Positions 8,318-18,322 of a stretch of DNA of 64,000 nucleotides are shown here, in pieces. Made by a program: the position numbers and the translations under genes. Positions within the stretch are counted from its first letter, which is position 1. Each line of letters starts with the position of its first letter. Origin of the DNA: Streptomyces sp. TRM68416 (GTDB lineage: Bacteria; Actinomycetota; Actinomycetes; Streptomycetales; Streptomycetaceae); contig NZ_JACVWU010000005.1 of assembly GCF_014596915.1 (NCBI RefSeq), forward strand, positions 248,001 to 312,000. The letters are read 5' to 3'. Under the pieces are notes generated by a model, which saw only the letters and a program-made list of their open reading frames with translations, was not told the origin of the DNA and did no database searches.

Positions 8318-9313
8318 TTGACCTGGCCAGCCGCCCTGCCCGGTGCCGCCGTGCGCGTCCTGCGTGCGGCGGACGGGCGGTGCGCGCCGTGGCTGGTGTT
8401 GCGGCTGGTGCGGCTGGTGCTGCTGGTCGGCGGGTTGTTCGCGCTCGGCGTCCTCTGTGGTCAGCAGGCCCGGGCGGCGGACGACGTTCCCACGGCGGCC
8501 CCCTCGGCCCGGGGCGGCGTGGCGTCGGCTCCGGCTGATGGGCTGCGGTCGTCGGCGCGGGGTGCGGTCGGGGAGGCCGCCGGCGGGATGGTGAGCGCGC
8601 CGGACGAGCTGAGGAATGCCCCACCTCCCGCTCCCGCCCTCGTCACCGACGTCGTGGTGCCTGCTGTGGACGACCGTGTCGTGCGGCCGGTGGGCGAGGT
8701 GGTCGGGGTGGTGACCGACGGGCTGGCGGAGAGGATGAAGAAGCTGCCGCCGCTGCCTTCGCTGCCGCCGGTGTCGCTTCCTGAGTCGCCGACGTGGCCG
8801 GGGGTGCCGGAGCCGGGGCTGCCGGGGAGTCCGGGCCTGCCTGCGCTCCCGGAGCCTGGGCTGCCGGACCTGCCGGACCTGCCGGACCTGCCCGCGTCGC
8901 CGGGAGTGACGCTGCCGGCGCCGGATACCGCGGCTCCGCAGCCGGGACCCGCAGCGGTCTCGCCGGGCAACGGGGAAGACGCCGGGCGTTCTACGGCGAC
9001 GGCGTCGGCGCGCCCGTACGGGCGGGGATCCTCCGCGCGCGGTGTCGGCGCGCCCCGAGCCTCGGTGCACGCGGCCGGTCATCGGCCCGCGTCCGTCGAG
9101 CACGCGCCCGTGCGGCAGGCACCGACCGGGGACCCGGGGAGTGCGCCGGGCAACCGTTCGGCGGCCGACAGCGGCACGCCGAGGAACGGCGACACGCATG
9201 CCGTAGCCCTGAACCACACGGTGCCGCTGGGGCTGTTGCCCGGCACCGCCGTACGTGTCGAGGCGGACGGCCTCCGGGACGCGTACCGGGACATTCCCGT
9301 ATCCCCCGCATAG
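8318..9313 (+). CDS. Secreted or membrane-anchored Pro-rich hypothetical protein
   Basis: The frame of 331 residues begins at a TTG with GAGAGGA upstream. Residues about 25-52 (WLVLRLVRLVLLVGGLFALG, then an ARAADD-like cleavage site) form a signal peptide or anchor. A region near residues 145-210 is rich in LPxLP and GLPDLP repeats, encoded by imperfect short repeats, and the rest is low-complexity Ala/Gly/Ser. No catalytic motif is seen. It resembles hypothetical exported proteins of Streptomyces and lies just upstream of another exported repeat protein. The exact start is uncertain; a GTG at 8351 is an alternative. Confidence 0.65.
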   Translation: MTWPAALPGAAVRVLRAADGRCAPWLVLRLVRLVLLVGGLFALGVLCGQQARAADDVPTAAPSARGGVASAPADGLRSSARGAVGEAAGGMVSAPDELRNAPPPAPALVTDVVVPAVDDRVVRPVGEVVGVVTDGLAERMKKLPPLPSLPPVSLPESPTWPGVPEPGLPGSPGLPALPEPGLPDLPDLPDLPASPGVTLPAPDTAAPQPGPAAVSPGNGEDAGRSTATASARPYGRGSSARGVGAPRASVHAAGHRPASVEHAPVRQAPTGDPGSAPGNRSAADSGTPRNGDTHAVALNHTVPLGLLPGTAVRVEADGLRDAYRDIPVSPA

Positions 9314-9480
9314 GGCAGGGGCAGGCCTCTCCCGCGCAGTAGAGCTGCCGCGCGCGGCGGAAACAGGTCTGTCCACCCCCTGTCCGGCCCTCCTCTCCGA
9401 TGTCTCGGACCGCGCCCAGGCCGAAGCCGGGCCGGGCCGCGCCTCCGACGTCTCGGAATTTCTAAGGATCTGACGCACGT

Positions 9481-10176
9481 ATGAACCAGGACATCCGCCG
9501 TTCCCTCGTCATAACCGCCGGAGTCACCGGCGCCCGGGTGCTCGGTTCCACCGCCGCCAGTGCGGACGAGCTGCCCTCCTCCACCCTCTCCGTCCCGGAT
9601 GCGGCCGACCCGGTGGGTGACGCCGTCGAAGGGCTCGCCGCCGACGTGCCGGACCTCGGAACCGGTGCCGTCGACGATGTGCGGCCGGTTGTGCACACGG
9701 CGGCGCAGCGCGCGGTGCCGGTCGCGGGGAAGGCCGTGGTGCAGGTGCAGGTGCAGGTGCACGCGGGCGCGCCGACGCACGGCGTCGCGGGCGCCGTACA
9801 GCCCTTCGCCGCAGGTCTGCACGGCGAGGCCGTCCCCTTCGCGCACGGTGTGACCGGGCAGGCCGTCCCCTTCCCGCAGGGCGCCGTCGGCCGGGTGCCG
9901 GCGTTCGCCCGGGGCATCGCCGAGCCCGTCGTGGACCTCGTTCAGCCGGTTGCGCGGAGCGCCGGGACGCCGGCGTACGGCGTCGGCGGCGACGTCCGCC
10001 CGTTCGCCGCCGGTGCGGTCGGCGAGGTCGGCCCGTTCGCGGACGGCGTCACCGCTCGGGCCGCGCCCCTCGCCGAGAACCTGAACGGCGCCGTCCCGCC
10101 GACCGGCAACGCCGCGACCGGCGTCCGGGGCGTCGCGGACCCGGTCACCCCGGGCTGCCTGCACCCCGACGTCTGA
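9481..10176 (+). CDS. Secreted protein with ten 11-residue repeats
   Basis: This 231-residue protein starts at an ATG behind AAGGA. It has a short N-terminal export-like segment (VITAGVTGARVLGSTAASA, residues 10-28). Residues 101-210 divide into ten consecutive 11-residue units such as GVAGAVQPFAA, GLHGEAVPFAH, GVTGQAVPFPQ, GVGGDVRPFAA and GAVGEVGPFAD, with a Gly at or near position 1 and Pro-Phe-Ala at 8-10 of the better copies. The motif is regular enough to suggest an extended or amphipathic surface structure. No enzyme motif is present and I know no named family. It is adjacent to another exported low-complexity protein on the same strand, 167 bp upstream. Confidence 0.75.
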   Translation: MNQDIRRSLVITAGVTGARVLGSTAASADELPSSTLSVPDAADPVGDAVEGLAADVPDLGTGAVDDVRPVVHTAAQRAVPVAGKAVVQVQVQVHAGAPTHGVAGAVQPFAAGLHGEAVPFAHGVTGQAVPFPQGAVGRVPAFARGIAEPVVDLVQPVARSAGTPAYGVGGDVRPFAAGAVGEVGPFADGVTARAAPLAENLNGAVPPTGNAATGVRGVADPVTPGCLHPDV

Positions 10177-10808
10177 CCCCGACTCCGTGAGGCGCCGGCA
10201 CCCGGACGGCCGAAAGCCGTCGGACCGTCCGGCCGGGACCTCACGGACGGGCCGGGCGGCCCCATTGGGGTGGGGATCGCCCGGCCGAAGCCCCAGGGGC
10301 GTCCCGTTCGTGCCCCGCCGGGGCCGCGCAAGGGGGCCTCACCGGGCCAACCCCAGCCCGGTGAGGCCCTCCCGCCCGTGCCGCTCTCAGCGCGGTGAGG
10401 CTCCCTCCCCGCCTGCACCGCTCGCAGCCGCGGCGAGGCCCTCCCGCCCGCGCCGCTCCCAGCCCGCCGAGGCCGCCGCCCGCGCCGCTCCCAGCCCGCC
10501 GAGGCCCCCTCCCGCACCGCTCCCAGCCCGGGTCCCGCGCACCCCCGTCTCGCGCCTGCCCACCCCCTCCGCCCCCCTCACACCAGGCACCGGGTGTCAG
10601 TGACGGCGGCATCGTGTGACAGGTATCACCGCTCACGTGTGAGATGCGATTTAGAGAGGTCCGCCCGGCGGCGATAACCTGCGAGACGGACATGCCGCGC
10701 GCTCGGACACCGTGTGCGCCTCCCTTGTGACAGCGGACGTCACGTTGCCCTTCGCGGCACGCCCACGCATCCAACGAACCGCGAGATCACTGATAGGGAC
10801 GGAAGCGC
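10177..10808 (+). other. 632-bp gap before sucC: repeats and promoter region
   Basis: No supported gene is seen. The first part is GC-rich and partly repetitive (see 10357-10530). The last 200 bp has lower GC and must hold the sucC promoter. I see GTGTGACAGGTATCACC and CTCACGTGTGAG near 10613-10645 as dyad-like candidates, but no clear -10/-35 pair. Confidence 0.6.
10357..10530 (+). repeat. Imperfect tandem repeats of 32-38 bp
   Basis: About five units share a GAGGCCCTCCCGCCC start and a CCGCTCCCAGCCCGCC end. The units vary in length, so this is not a CRISPR array. Function is unknown. Confidence 0.6.
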
Positions 10809-11990
10809 GTGGACCTGTTCGAGTACCAGGCGAGGGACCTCTTCGCCAAGCACGATGTACCGGTGCTGGCCGGTGAAGTCATCGACACGCCTGAGGCGGC
10901 CCGCGCAGCCACCGAGCGTCTTGGTGGCAAGTCCGTCGTCAAGGCCCAGGTGAAGGTCGGCGGCCGTGGCAAGGCCGGTGGCGTGAAGCTCGCCGCCACC
11001 GTCGACGAGGCCGTGGAGCACGCGACCAACATCCTCGGGATGGACATCAAGGGCCACACGGTCCACAAGGTGATGATCGCCGAGACGGCCCCGGAGATCG
11101 TGGAGGAGTACTACGTCTCCTTCCTCCTGGACCGTGCCAACCGCACCTTCCTCTCCATCGCCTCCGTCGAGGGCGGCGTGGAGATCGAGGAGGTGGCGGC
11201 CACCCGTCCGGAGGCCGTCGCCAAGACGCCGATCGACCCGATCGACGGTGTGACGGAGGAGAAGGCCCGCGAGATCGCCAAGGCCGCCAAGTTCCCGGCC
11301 GAGGTCGAGGACAAGATCGTCAACGTCCTCGTCAAGCTGTGGGACACCTTCATCAAGGAGGACGCCCTCCTGGTCGAGGTGAACCCGCTGGCGAAGGTCG
11401 CCTCCGGTGACGTCATCGCCCTCGACGGCAAGGTGTCGCTCGACGACAACGCCGAGTTCCGTCACCCGGACTTCGAGGAGCTCCACGACAAGGCCGCCGC
11501 CAACCCGCTGGAGGCCGCCGCCAAGGAGAAGAACCTCAACTACGTCAAGCTCGACGGCGAGGTCGGCATCATCGGCAACGGCGCGGGTCTCGTCATGAGT
11601 ACCCTGGACGTCGTCGCCTACGCCGGTGAGAGCCACGGTGGCGTCAAGCCCGCCAACTTCCTGGACATCGGTGGCGGTGCCTCCGCCCAGGTCATGGCGA
11701 ACGGCCTGGAGATCATCCTCGGCGACCCGGACGTCCGCTCCGTGTTCGTCAACGTCTTCGGCGGCATCACCGCCTGTGACGAGGTCGCCAACGGCATCGT
11801 CCAGGCGCTGAAGCTCCTGGAGGACCGCGGCGAGGAGGTCACCAAGCCGCTCGTCGTCCGCCTCGACGGCAACAACGCCGAGCTCGGCCGGCAGATCCTC
11901 ACCGACGCCAACCACCCGCTGGTCCAGCGCGTCGACACCATGGACGGCGCGGCCGACAAGGCCGCCGAGCTGGCCCACGCCGCCAAGTAA
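10809..11990 (+). CDS. sucC: Succinyl-CoA synthetase beta subunit
   Basis: This 393-residue subunit forms the ADP-forming succinate-CoA ligase with SucD and makes ATP from succinyl-CoA in the TCA cycle. The N-terminal ATP-grasp domain begins [19 protein letters not shown] and includes [16 protein letters not shown]. The C-terminal ligase domain carries [10 protein letters not shown] and [13 protein letters not shown], the CoA-ligase signature, and the length is normal for the family. A GTG start with GGGACGGAAG upstream fits the conserved N-terminus. sucD follows 27 bp later, so the two form an operon. Confidence 0.98.
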   Translation: MDLFEYQARDLFAKHDVPVLAGEVIDTPEAARAATERLGGKSVVKAQVKVGGRGKAGGVKLAATVDEAVEHATNILGMDIKGHTVHKVMIAETAPEIVEEYYVSFLLDRANRTFLSIASVEGGVEIEEVAATRPEAVAKTPIDPIDGVTEEKAREIAKAAKFPAEVEDKIVNVLVKLWDTFIKEDALLVEVNPLAKVASGDVIALDGKVSLDDNAEFRHPDFEELHDKAAANPLEAAAKEKNLNYVKLDGEVGIIGNGAGLVMSTLDVVAYAGESHGGVKPANFLDIGGGASAQVMANGLEIILGDPDVRSVFVNVFGGITACDEVANGIVQALKLLEDRGEEVTKPLVVRLDGNNAELGRQILTDANHPLVQRVDTMDGAADKAAELAHAAK

Positions 11991-12017
11991 GCACTCAGGA
12001 CGAGGACAGAACACACC

Positions 12018-12902
12018 ATGGCTATCTGGCTCAACAAGGACAGCAAGGTCATCGTCCAGGGCATGACCGGCGCCACCGGCATGAAGCACACCAAGCTCAT
12101 GCTCGGTGACGGCACCGAGGTCGTGGGCGGCGTGAACCCGCGCAAGGCGGGCACCTCCGTGGACTTCGACGGCACCGAGGTACCGGTCTTCGGCACCGTC
12201 AAGGAGGCCATCGAGAAGACCGGCGCCAACGTCTCCGTCATCTTCGTGCCGGAGAAGTTCACCAAGGACGCCGTCGTCGAGGCCATCGACGCCGAGATCC
12301 CGCTGGCCGTCGTGATCACCGAGGGCATCGCCGTGCACGACTCGGCGGCGTTCTGGGCGTACGCGGGCAAGAAGGGCAACAAGACCCGCATCATCGGCCC
12401 GAACTGCCCCGGCATCATCACCCCGGGTCAGTCGAACGTCGGCATCATCCCGGGCGACATCACCAAGCCGGGCCGCATCGGTCTGGTCTCGAAGTCCGGC
12501 ACGCTCACGTACCAGATGATGTACGAGCTGCGTGACATCGGCTTCTCCACCGCCGTCGGCATCGGTGGTGACCCGATCATCGGCACCACGCACATCGACG
12601 CGCTCGCCGCGTTCGAGGCCGACCCCGACACCGACCTGATCGTCATGATCGGCGAGATCGGTGGCGACGCCGAGGAGCGGGCCGCGGACTTCATCGCGAA
12701 GAACGTGACCAAGCCGGTCGTCGGCTACGTCGCGGGCTTCACCGCGCCCGAGGGCAAGACCATGGGCCACGCCGGCGCCATCGTCTCCGGTTCGTCCGGC
12801 ACCGCCCAGGCGAAGAAGGAGGCCCTGGAGGCCGCCGGTGTCAAGGTCGGCAAGACGCCGACCGAGACGGCGAAGCTGGCGCGGGAGATCCTGAGCGCCT
12901 GA
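12018..12902 (+). CDS. sucD: Succinyl-CoA synthetase alpha subunit
   Basis: This 294-residue CoA-binding subunit has an N-terminal Rossmann CoA-binding domain with [13 protein letters not shown]. The family signature SKSGTLTYQ is near residue 160, and the phosphohistidine region [14 protein letters not shown] is near 250. It works with SucC in the TCA cycle. The ATG start follows GAGGACAG. It is the second gene of the sucCD operon and is followed by a hairpin terminator shared with the convergent gene. Confidence 0.98.
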   Translation: MAIWLNKDSKVIVQGMTGATGMKHTKLMLGDGTEVVGGVNPRKAGTSVDFDGTEVPVFGTVKEAIEKTGANVSVIFVPEKFTKDAVVEAIDAEIPLAVVITEGIAVHDSAAFWAYAGKKGNKTRIIGPNCPGIITPGQSNVGIIPGDITKPGRIGLVSKSGTLTYQMMYELRDIGFSTAVGIGGDPIIGTTHIDALAAFEADPDTDLIVMIGEIGGDAEERAADFIAKNVTKPVVGYVAGFTAPEGKTMGHAGAIVSGSSGTAQAKKEALEAAGVKVGKTPTETAKLAREILSA

Positions 12903-12921
12903 GCCTGTCGCACCGCAGGCC

Positions 12922-12957
12922 GGTGGGCCCGTTCCCTTGAGTGGGGGCGGGCCCGCC
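12922..12957 (+). terminator. Hairpin between sucD and the convergent XRE gene
   Basis: GGTGGGCCCG (12922-12931) pairs with CGGGCCCGCC (12948-12957) around a 16-nt loop, with 9 of 10 pairs canonical and one G-T. It likely terminates sucCD. Confidence 0.6.
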
Positions 12958-12963
12958 GCCGTT

Positions 12964-14061
12964 TCATCTCGCCGACGGCACCAGCCGCTCCGGGCCGCTC
13001 GCCGTCTCCTCGCGCAGCTTCGCCCGCAGCTCCTGCTCCGCTTCCGACAGCGGCCCCGGCGCCACTCTCGGCGGCACGCCCTGGACCGTCGCCCCCGGCG
13101 CCACCGGCGGCTCGTACCGCGTGGGGGCCGTGCGCAGGGTGAGCGCCGTCGTGCCGATCAGGGCGACGGTGAAGGCGATGGCGGCCCGCGTCCAGAAACG
13201 GGCCCGGCGCTCGCTGCCGGTCCGTACCGTCGGCGGCTTGGCGGCCCGCAGCCGCTCCGTGGCGGCGGCCGCGGCGAGCCGCCGGTGGAGTTCGTCGGGG
13301 TCGGCCAGCTCCGGCAGCCGCGCGGCGACGGCCTCGCGCGCGTGCAGCAGCCGCCGCGCCGCGGCCGGCGTGCTCGCCTCGGTCTCCGCCGCGGTGTCCG
13401 GCAGATCGAGGCCGACCCCGTCGTACAGCACGAGCGTGCGGCGGTACGGCGTCGGCAGCGTCAGCAGTACGTCCATCAGGGCGCGGGCGGAGGCGTCGGC
13501 GGGCGGTGGTTCGGGGTGCCGGAAGCGGGGGCGGAACCGGTGCCAGGGGGAGAGCGCGTACTCGTACGCCGCCGCCCGCACCCACCCCGCCGGGTCCCGG
13601 TCCACGGCCACCTCGGGCCAGCGCTGCCAGGCCAGTTGGAAGGCCCGCTCGACGGACTCGCGCGCGAGCTCGCGCCGGCCGGTGAGCAGGTAGGCCTGCC
13701 GGACGAGGGCGGGGGCGCAGAAGGCGTAGAGCGCGTCGAAGGCCTGAGTGGGTGTCAGGGGGGCAGCTGTTGCGGCCGGTTCCGGCTGGGACCGCGTTTC
13801 GGGTGCCGGGGGCGCTTCCGTTCGTACGGGGGTCTCGGCGGCCGGTGCGTCCTGCTGACGTGTGGTCAGCTCGTCGAGGAGCCGCGCGTACGCCTCCCGT
13901 TTCCGGCCGCGTGGGGTCGTGCGGCCGGTCTCCCACGCGCGCACGGTCTCGCGGGTGACGCCGATCCGCGCCGCGAGCTGAGCCTGCGTCAACGACTGGG
14001 CCTCGCGCAGGCGTCGACGTTCCTTGGGCGGGGGGAGCGGGGTGGCAGGGCTCTGCGTCAC
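12964..14061 (-). CDS. XRE helix-turn-helix / sigma-like membrane protein
   Basis: This 365-residue protein has three parts. Residues 14-64 are an XRE-type helix-turn-helix (REAQSLTQAQLAARIGVTRE). Residues 105-245 resemble an ECF sigma factor: a region-2-like stretch (VRQAYLLTGRRELARESVER, then AFQLAWQRWP) and a region-4-like one (TLPTPYRRTLVLYDG). Residues 289-310 form one transmembrane helix, followed by a Pro-rich tail. The GTG at 14061 has AAGGGG upstream. It is divergent from the PerM-like gene and convergent with sucD. A membrane-tethered DNA-binding regulator is the simplest reading. Whether the sigma-like part still binds RNA polymerase is unknown. Confidence 0.8.
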   Translation of the reverse strand: MTQSPATPLPPPKERRRLREAQSLTQAQLAARIGVTRETVRAWETGRTTPRGRKREAYARLLDELTTRQQDAPAAETPVRTEAPPAPETRSQPEPAATAAPLTPTQAFDALYAFCAPALVRQAYLLTGRRELARESVERAFQLAWQRWPEVAVDRDPAGWVRAAAYEYALSPWHRFRPRFRHPEPPPADASARALMDVLLTLPTPYRRTLVLYDGVGLDLPDTAAETEASTPAAARRLLHAREAVAARLPELADPDELHRRLAAAAATERLRAAKPPTVRTGSERRARFWTRAAIAFTVALIGTTALTLRTAPTRYEPPVAPGATVQGVPPRVAPGPLSEAEQELRAKLREETASGPERLVPSAR

Positions 14062-14071
14062 AGGGCGCCCC

Positions 14072-14081
14072 TTCGTACGAA
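14072..14081. promoter_or_regulatory. Palindrome in the divergent promoter
   Basis: TTCGTACGAA is a perfect 10-bp palindrome 11 bp upstream of the XRE gene, in an unusually A/T-rich patch (14080-14100) that probably holds the promoter. Autoregulation by the adjacent XRE protein is possible. Confidence 0.4.
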
Positions 14082-14157
14082 AAAGTACATAAACGTATAT
14101 TGAGCGACACAGCGGAGGTTCGCCTGTTACGACGGGAAAGCGCGTGTCGTTGGGAGC

Positions 14158-15801
14158 ATGGCGGGCGTGATCCAGATGACCGCTCGCCGATCGCCCCTGT
14201 CGTCCCTGCTCACCCGGTTGCGCGGCCGATCGCCCGGACTGGCTGTCGGCCTCCTGGGTGGTGCGGTGGCGGCGGGGCTCGGGCTGGGGATGTTCGCCGT
14301 CCTGGTGATGGTGCTGTGGATCAGTTCGCCGTATCCGGACAGCGGGCCCGAGGGTGCGCTGCATGTCGCGGCGGCGCTGTGGCTGTTGGCGCACGGCGCC
14401 GAACTCGTGCGTACCGACACGCTGTCCGGGGTGGCCGCGCCGGTCGGGGTGACTCCGCTGCTGCTGCTCGTACTGCCGGTGTGGCTGGTGCATCGGGCCG
14501 CGCGGGACGGGGTGGAGCGGGACGACGCGGGCGGTTCGGGGGGCGGTCCGGGGGGCGCGGATGTCTCCGGGCGGACCGTGTGGGCGGGGGTCGTGCTCGG
14601 CTATCTCGTGGTGGGGGCGGGGGCCGCGCTGTACGCCGCGGGGGGTGTGCTGCGGCCGTCGTGGGTGTCTACGGGGATCTGCGTGCCGCTGGTCGCCGTG
14701 GCGGCGGCGGGAGCGGGGGTGTGGACGGCGTACGGGCGGCCGCGCGACGTGGTCGACGAGGTGCTGATCCTGTTGCCGGGGCGGGTGCGGCGGATGGTCC
14801 TCGGGAGTGAGGCGCGGGGCCGGCTCGGTGCCGCGGCGCGGGCGGCCGGGGCGGGGGTGGCCGTGTTCGTCGGGGGCGGGGCGTTGCTGCTGGGGGTGTC
14901 GATGGTGTGGCACGGGGGTGCGGCGCGGGCGTCCTTTCTCCAGCTCACGGAGTCCTTCTCCGGGCGGTGTGCGGTGCTGCTGCTGTGCGTGGTGCTGGTG
15001 CCGAACGCGGCGGTGTGGGCGGGGGCGTATGCGCTCGGGCCGGGGTTCGTGCTGGGGGAGGGGCGGGTGGTGGGGCCGTTGGGGGCCTCGCCGGCGCCGT
15101 TGTTGCCGCCGTTTCCGTTGCTGGAGGCGGTGCCGGGGGCGGGGAGCGGGGGGCCGTTGAACTGGGCGGTGGGGGTGGTGCCGGTGGTGGCCGGGGTGAC
15201 GGTGGGGTGGTTTGTGGCGGGGGTCGCGACGGCGGGCGGTGCGGGCGGTGCCGGTGGTTCCGGCGGTGCCGGTGGTGAGGGCGGTGCGGTGTGGTCGCGG
15301 GGGCGGACCGCCGGGGTCGCGCTGGTGGCGGTCTGTGGGTTCGCGGGGGTGGTGGCGGGGTTGGCCGCGATGGCCGGGGGGCCGTTGGGGGTGGCGGCGC
15401 TGGCCGGGTTCGGGCCGGTGTGGTGGCAGGTGGGGGTGGCCGCGGTGGTGTGGGGCGGGGTGGTGGGGGTGCCTGTTGCGGTGGGAGTGCGGGCATGGCG
15501 TGTGCGGGGGCGGGAAGTGAAGGTGGCGGAGGCGGAGGCGGCGGGGGCGGATGTGCGGGTGCCTGCGCCTTCTGGTGGTGGGTGGTTCGCGCGGAGGAAG
15601 GCGGCTGTGGCGGCGGGCGGTGAGGAGCGTTCGGCCGATGCGGTGACCGGCGACAACGCGGCCTTCGAGCCCTACGACTTTCTGCCGACCGAGGCCGTGG
15701 ACGGCTCCTCGTGGCAGCGGGACGAGGCGGCGCGGGAAGCCCGCTGGGCGGCGCTGCGGGAGGCATCGGGGCGCGAGGACACACCACCGGGGGCGTCCTG
15801 A
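14158..15801 (+). CDS. PerM-like (DUF6350) integral membrane protein
   Basis: This polytopic membrane protein of 547 residues has some ten hydrophobic segments of 18-24 residues (for example [20 protein letters not shown] near residue 35). Its length and motif style ([20 protein letters not shown]) match the actinobacterial DUF6350 family, annotated as cell-division protein PerM after the mycobacterial homologue, which stabilises divisome proteins. The C-terminal 100 residues are charged and cytoplasmic. The start is uncertain: the ATG at 14158 has a poor ribosome site, and GTG 14167 or ATG 14176 are possible. In Streptomyces this gene usually lies between sucCD and purN, as here. Confidence 0.75.
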   Translation: MAGVIQMTARRSPLSSLLTRLRGRSPGLAVGLLGGAVAAGLGLGMFAVLVMVLWISSPYPDSGPEGALHVAAALWLLAHGAELVRTDTLSGVAAPVGVTPLLLLVLPVWLVHRAARDGVERDDAGGSGGGPGGADVSGRTVWAGVVLGYLVVGAGAALYAAGGVLRPSWVSTGICVPLVAVAAAGAGVWTAYGRPRDVVDEVLILLPGRVRRMVLGSEARGRLGAAARAAGAGVAVFVGGGALLLGVSMVWHGGAARASFLQLTESFSGRCAVLLLCVVLVPNAAVWAGAYALGPGFVLGEGRVVGPLGASPAPLLPPFPLLEAVPGAGSGGPLNWAVGVVPVVAGVTVGWFVAGVATAGGAGGAGGSGGAGGEGGAVWSRGRTAGVALVAVCGFAGVVAGLAAMAGGPLGVAALAGFGPVWWQVGVAAVVWGGVVGVPVAVGVRAWRVRGREVKVAEAEAAGADVRVPAPSGGGWFARRKAAVAAGGEERSADAVTGDNAAFEPYDFLPTEAVDGSSWQRDEAAREARWAALREASGREDTPPGAS

Positions 15802-15828
15802 GCGGGGATGGCACCGGGGCCTTTTTCG

Positions 15829-15906
15829 CCCCCGCCGCCCCTGCCCATTCCCCTCCCCAGGGGCTGACGCCCCTTCGACCCCGTCCAGGGGGCTCCGCCC
15901 CCCTGG
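15829..15906 (+). repeat. Dispersed intergenic repeat with two hairpins, copy 1
   Basis: The element includes AGGGGC-TGAC-GCCCCT (15859-15874), then GCCCCTTCGACCCCGTCCAG and a second hairpin pairing CCAGGGGG with CCCCCTGG (15885-15906). A near-identical stretch lies inverted at 31738-31798. The following text, CTCAAACGCCGGACGGGCTG near 15933, is another sequence I associate with interspersed repeats of Streptomyces. It may also terminate transcription of the PerM-like gene. Confidence 0.7.
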
Positions 15907-16024
15907 CCCCCCATCGGCCCTGAACGGGCCTCGTCCTCAAACGCCGGACGGGCTGGGAAATGTCGGCCTGCGTTCCCCGCCCAGGGGCTGCCGCCTCGAA
16001 GCCGCAGCGCATTCCGCACGATCA

Positions 16025-17161
16025 CTACGCTGTTGGCCCGGCCCTCTCAGGGCCGATCTCGATGGTCCACGGGCTGTCGCACCACACGGCCAGCCACGCC
16101 GGTTTCGCCGGCAGGGATACGGGGGCTCCGCCGAAGGCCGGTCGGTGGGCGCGGAACAGTTCCTGCGCCGGGTGGAACCCGTTGTCCAGCCGGTTCACGA
16201 CGATTCCGCCCCGCCGCCCGCCGTGGGTGACGTGGGCGGTGGCCCGGCCGCCGGTGTAGCGGACGACGTCCCAGCCCTCACCGCTGATCGAGGTGCGGAA
16301 CGTCCGGCAGGTACTGATGGGCTCCAGCCACGTCTCCCAGTACGGGATGCGGTCCACGTCGAAGTCGGCGGCGTCGTAGGGCGTACGGGACCGCGGTCCC
16401 CCGTGACCGGAACCACCGCCCGAGACCTGGTACGTCGAACCCCCGAACGGTCGGCCCGCCGCCGGCACCGGCAACCGTGCCGAGAACTCGCCGCGCGCCT
16501 TGAGCACCAGACCGCGGGGGCCGTGGAAGCCGCCGCTGCCCTTGCGCATCTCCCGGAGAGTGGTGGACATCGGCTTTCCGTACGACACGGCACGCAGGAC
16601 GAGAACCGCCGGAGCATCGGGGGACCAGTGGTGCCTGAACTCCTGCGGCCCCGGGCTGTCGAGGCGCACGACATCGCTTCGGGAGCGTTGCCCGTCCCGG
16701 CGGTTCCGCTTCGGGCGCTCGGGGTGCTGGGGCTTGCGGGTGTCGCGCTTCCGCCGGTCCTTCCGGAGCCGCGCGGCGTCGGCCGCGCACACGTCCACCG
16801 ACCGGGACGCGCCTCCGGGCGGGACCCAGGGGACTCGGGCCGTGGCCGGGCCGTGCTTCGGGTCGAAGAAGCAGAGCGTGCTCCGCGGTGCCCCTCGCTC
16901 TCCGTACTTGTCGACCCGGGCCAGGGCCTCTCGCCCCGCGTCCAGCACGCGCCGTACGGCCGAGCGGGCCTCTTCCTCCGTCCGCGCCGCGTCGAGGACG
17001 CGCTTCGCCTTCTCGTACGCGTCGAGCGCCGCGGCGTAGTCACCCAGCAGAGCCTCGTCCTGCGTGGGGCGAGGTACGAAGGCGTGCCCGGCCAGCACCT
17101 CCCCGAAGTCGGTTATCTCCGCGTCCAACTCGGCTCTCGTGGCAGGCGACATACGCGACAT
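16025..17161 (-). CDS. Hypothetical protein
   Basis: This 378-residue protein has no family I can name. The first 110 residues are helical and charged ([20 protein letters not shown], then [20 protein letters not shown]) and probably form a coiled coil. A basic linker ([20 protein letters not shown]) follows near residue 135. The C-terminal half contains [20 protein letters not shown] and ends with [20 protein letters not shown]. There is no signal peptide. Codon use is ordinary for the window. It is placed between the PerM-like gene and a small membrane protein, where S. coelicolor, as I remember it, has no such gene, so it may be an accessory insertion. The start could be the ATG at 17161 or 17152. 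Confidence 0.7.
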   Translation of the reverse strand: MSRMSPATRAELDAEITDFGEVLAGHAFVPRPTQDEALLGDYAAALDAYEKAKRVLDAARTEEEARSAVRRVLDAGREALARVDKYGERGAPRSTLCFFDPKHGPATARVPWVPPGGASRSVDVCAADAARLRKDRRKRDTRKPQHPERPKRNRRDGQRSRSDVVRLDSPGPQEFRHHWSPDAPAVLVLRAVSYGKPMSTTLREMRKGSGGFHGPRGLVLKARGEFSARLPVPAAGRPFGGSTYQVSGGGSGHGGPRSRTPYDAADFDVDRIPYWETWLEPISTCRTFRTSISGEGWDVVRYTGGRATAHVTHGGRRGGIVVNRLDNGFHPAQELFRAHRPAFGGAPVSLPAKPAWLAVWCDSPWTIEIGPERAGPTA

Positions 17162-17249
17162 GACCGAAGGGTACGACTGCCCCCGGCCGCCTCCGCCTCC
17201 GCCTGTCCCGACCGGACCCCGCCTGCGTCGCGGAGGCCTGTACCGGCCC

Positions 17250-18023
17250 TCAGCCGTCCCCGCCCAACACCTCCCGCAGCTGCTCCGGCAGGAGGTCGTC
17301 GCAGGATTTCTTGGCCTCGTTGGTGAGGGCGTCGGAGGTGCAGGTGTAGTAGTCGCTGTAGACGATCTTGGCGGCGAAGCCGGCGGCGACGAGGGCGAGG
17401 GCGAGGGAGGCGGTGACGATGCCGCTGATCGCTGCCGTGGTCTGGGGGCGGCTCTGCGTCGAGGCCGCCGGGGAGTCGGGGTCCTGGGTGCGGGGCTTGG
17501 CGCGGAGGGCGGTGATGGCCCAGTAGAGGGCCAGGGCGCCCAGCAGCAGGGCGACGTAGGGCCAGCTGAAGAGGGCGAAGAAGAAGGCCCACATGCCGCT
17601 CAGCAGGGAGTAGCGGGCGCGGCGCTGGGCGGGGTCCGTCGGGTCCCAGCGCATGCCGCCGCCGGGGCCGCCGCTCTGACCGCCCTCGGGGCTCTGCTGC
17701 TGCCCGGGGCGGTCGCCGAAGCCGCCGGAGGAACGGCCGGGCTGGCGGTCGCTCCACTGGCTGCCCCAGGGGGAGGAGTCGCCCTGGTCGCCCCCGCCGG
17801 TCTGACCGTCGTCGCCGCCCGTCGGGCGCCGCGGCTGCCAGGGGCGGTCCGGTGTGCCCTCCGGCGGCGGGGCGAAGGGGTTGTCGTCCTTGGGTGTGCC
17901 GCCGTCGCCCGAGGACGCGTCCGACGGGGAGGTGGGCCGCTCGCGCAGCAGCACGCCGTAGTGCTGCCCTCCCTGCACCGACTGCGGGGGGAGTGTGAGG
18001 AGTCGCAGGCTGCGGTCCGGCAT
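17250..18023 (-). CDS. Small integral membrane protein, Gly/Pro-rich N-terminus
   Basis: This 257-residue protein has a disordered Gly/Pro/Gln-rich N-terminal half. It then has transmembrane segments near residues 135-165 ([20 protein letters not shown], continuing into [10 protein letters not shown]) and 195-218 ([20 protein letters not shown]). The C-terminus carries [20 protein letters not shown], with two Cys that could form a disulfide outside the membrane. The ATG at 18023 is used; AGGGGAAG lies about 12 nt upstream. It is divergent from purN. No function is known to me. Confidence 0.75.
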   Translation of the reverse strand: MPDRSLRLLTLPPQSVQGGQHYGVLLRERPTSPSDASSGDGGTPKDDNPFAPPPEGTPDRPWQPRRPTGGDDGQTGGGDQGDSSPWGSQWSDRQPGRSSGGFGDRPGQQQSPEGGQSGGPGGGMRWDPTDPAQRRARYSLLSGMWAFFFALFSWPYVALLLGALALYWAITALRAKPRTQDPDSPAASTQSRPQTTAAISGIVTASLALALVAAGFAAKIVYSDYYTCTSDALTNEAKKSCDDLLPEQLREVLGGDG

Positions 18024-18322
18024 CAAATGAGCGTCTTCCCCTGAAAGTGGCTGGCTTCTACGTCTGAACTGTCTGAACCGACTGAGTCCGACTTCTCGTC
18101 CGGACCAGGTCCGTCATCTTCTGAACGACCCTTGCACGAACGACGTTCCCGACCCGGCTCATCCCAGACGCTACCTTCCGGCCACGCCCCCGTCCCGTGG
18201 GGGCCGCCCGGTGTGCCGGTATCGTTGCTGACGGTCGGCCGGTTCGTAGGCTTCCCCGTATCCGGGAGCCCGAAGCATTCGTACGACCGTACAAAGACGC
18301 ACCCCCGAGAAAGGCCCCCACC

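Noticed and set aside
10357..10530. Possible CRISPR array
   Set aside because: The units vary in length (32-38 bp) and sit next to each other without unique spacers; no cas genes are in the window.
18024..18322. ZTP or purine riboswitch upstream of purN
   Set aside because: The conserved ZTP blocks GTGACTGGC and GCCTGGGC are absent, and no purine aptamer core was recognised.
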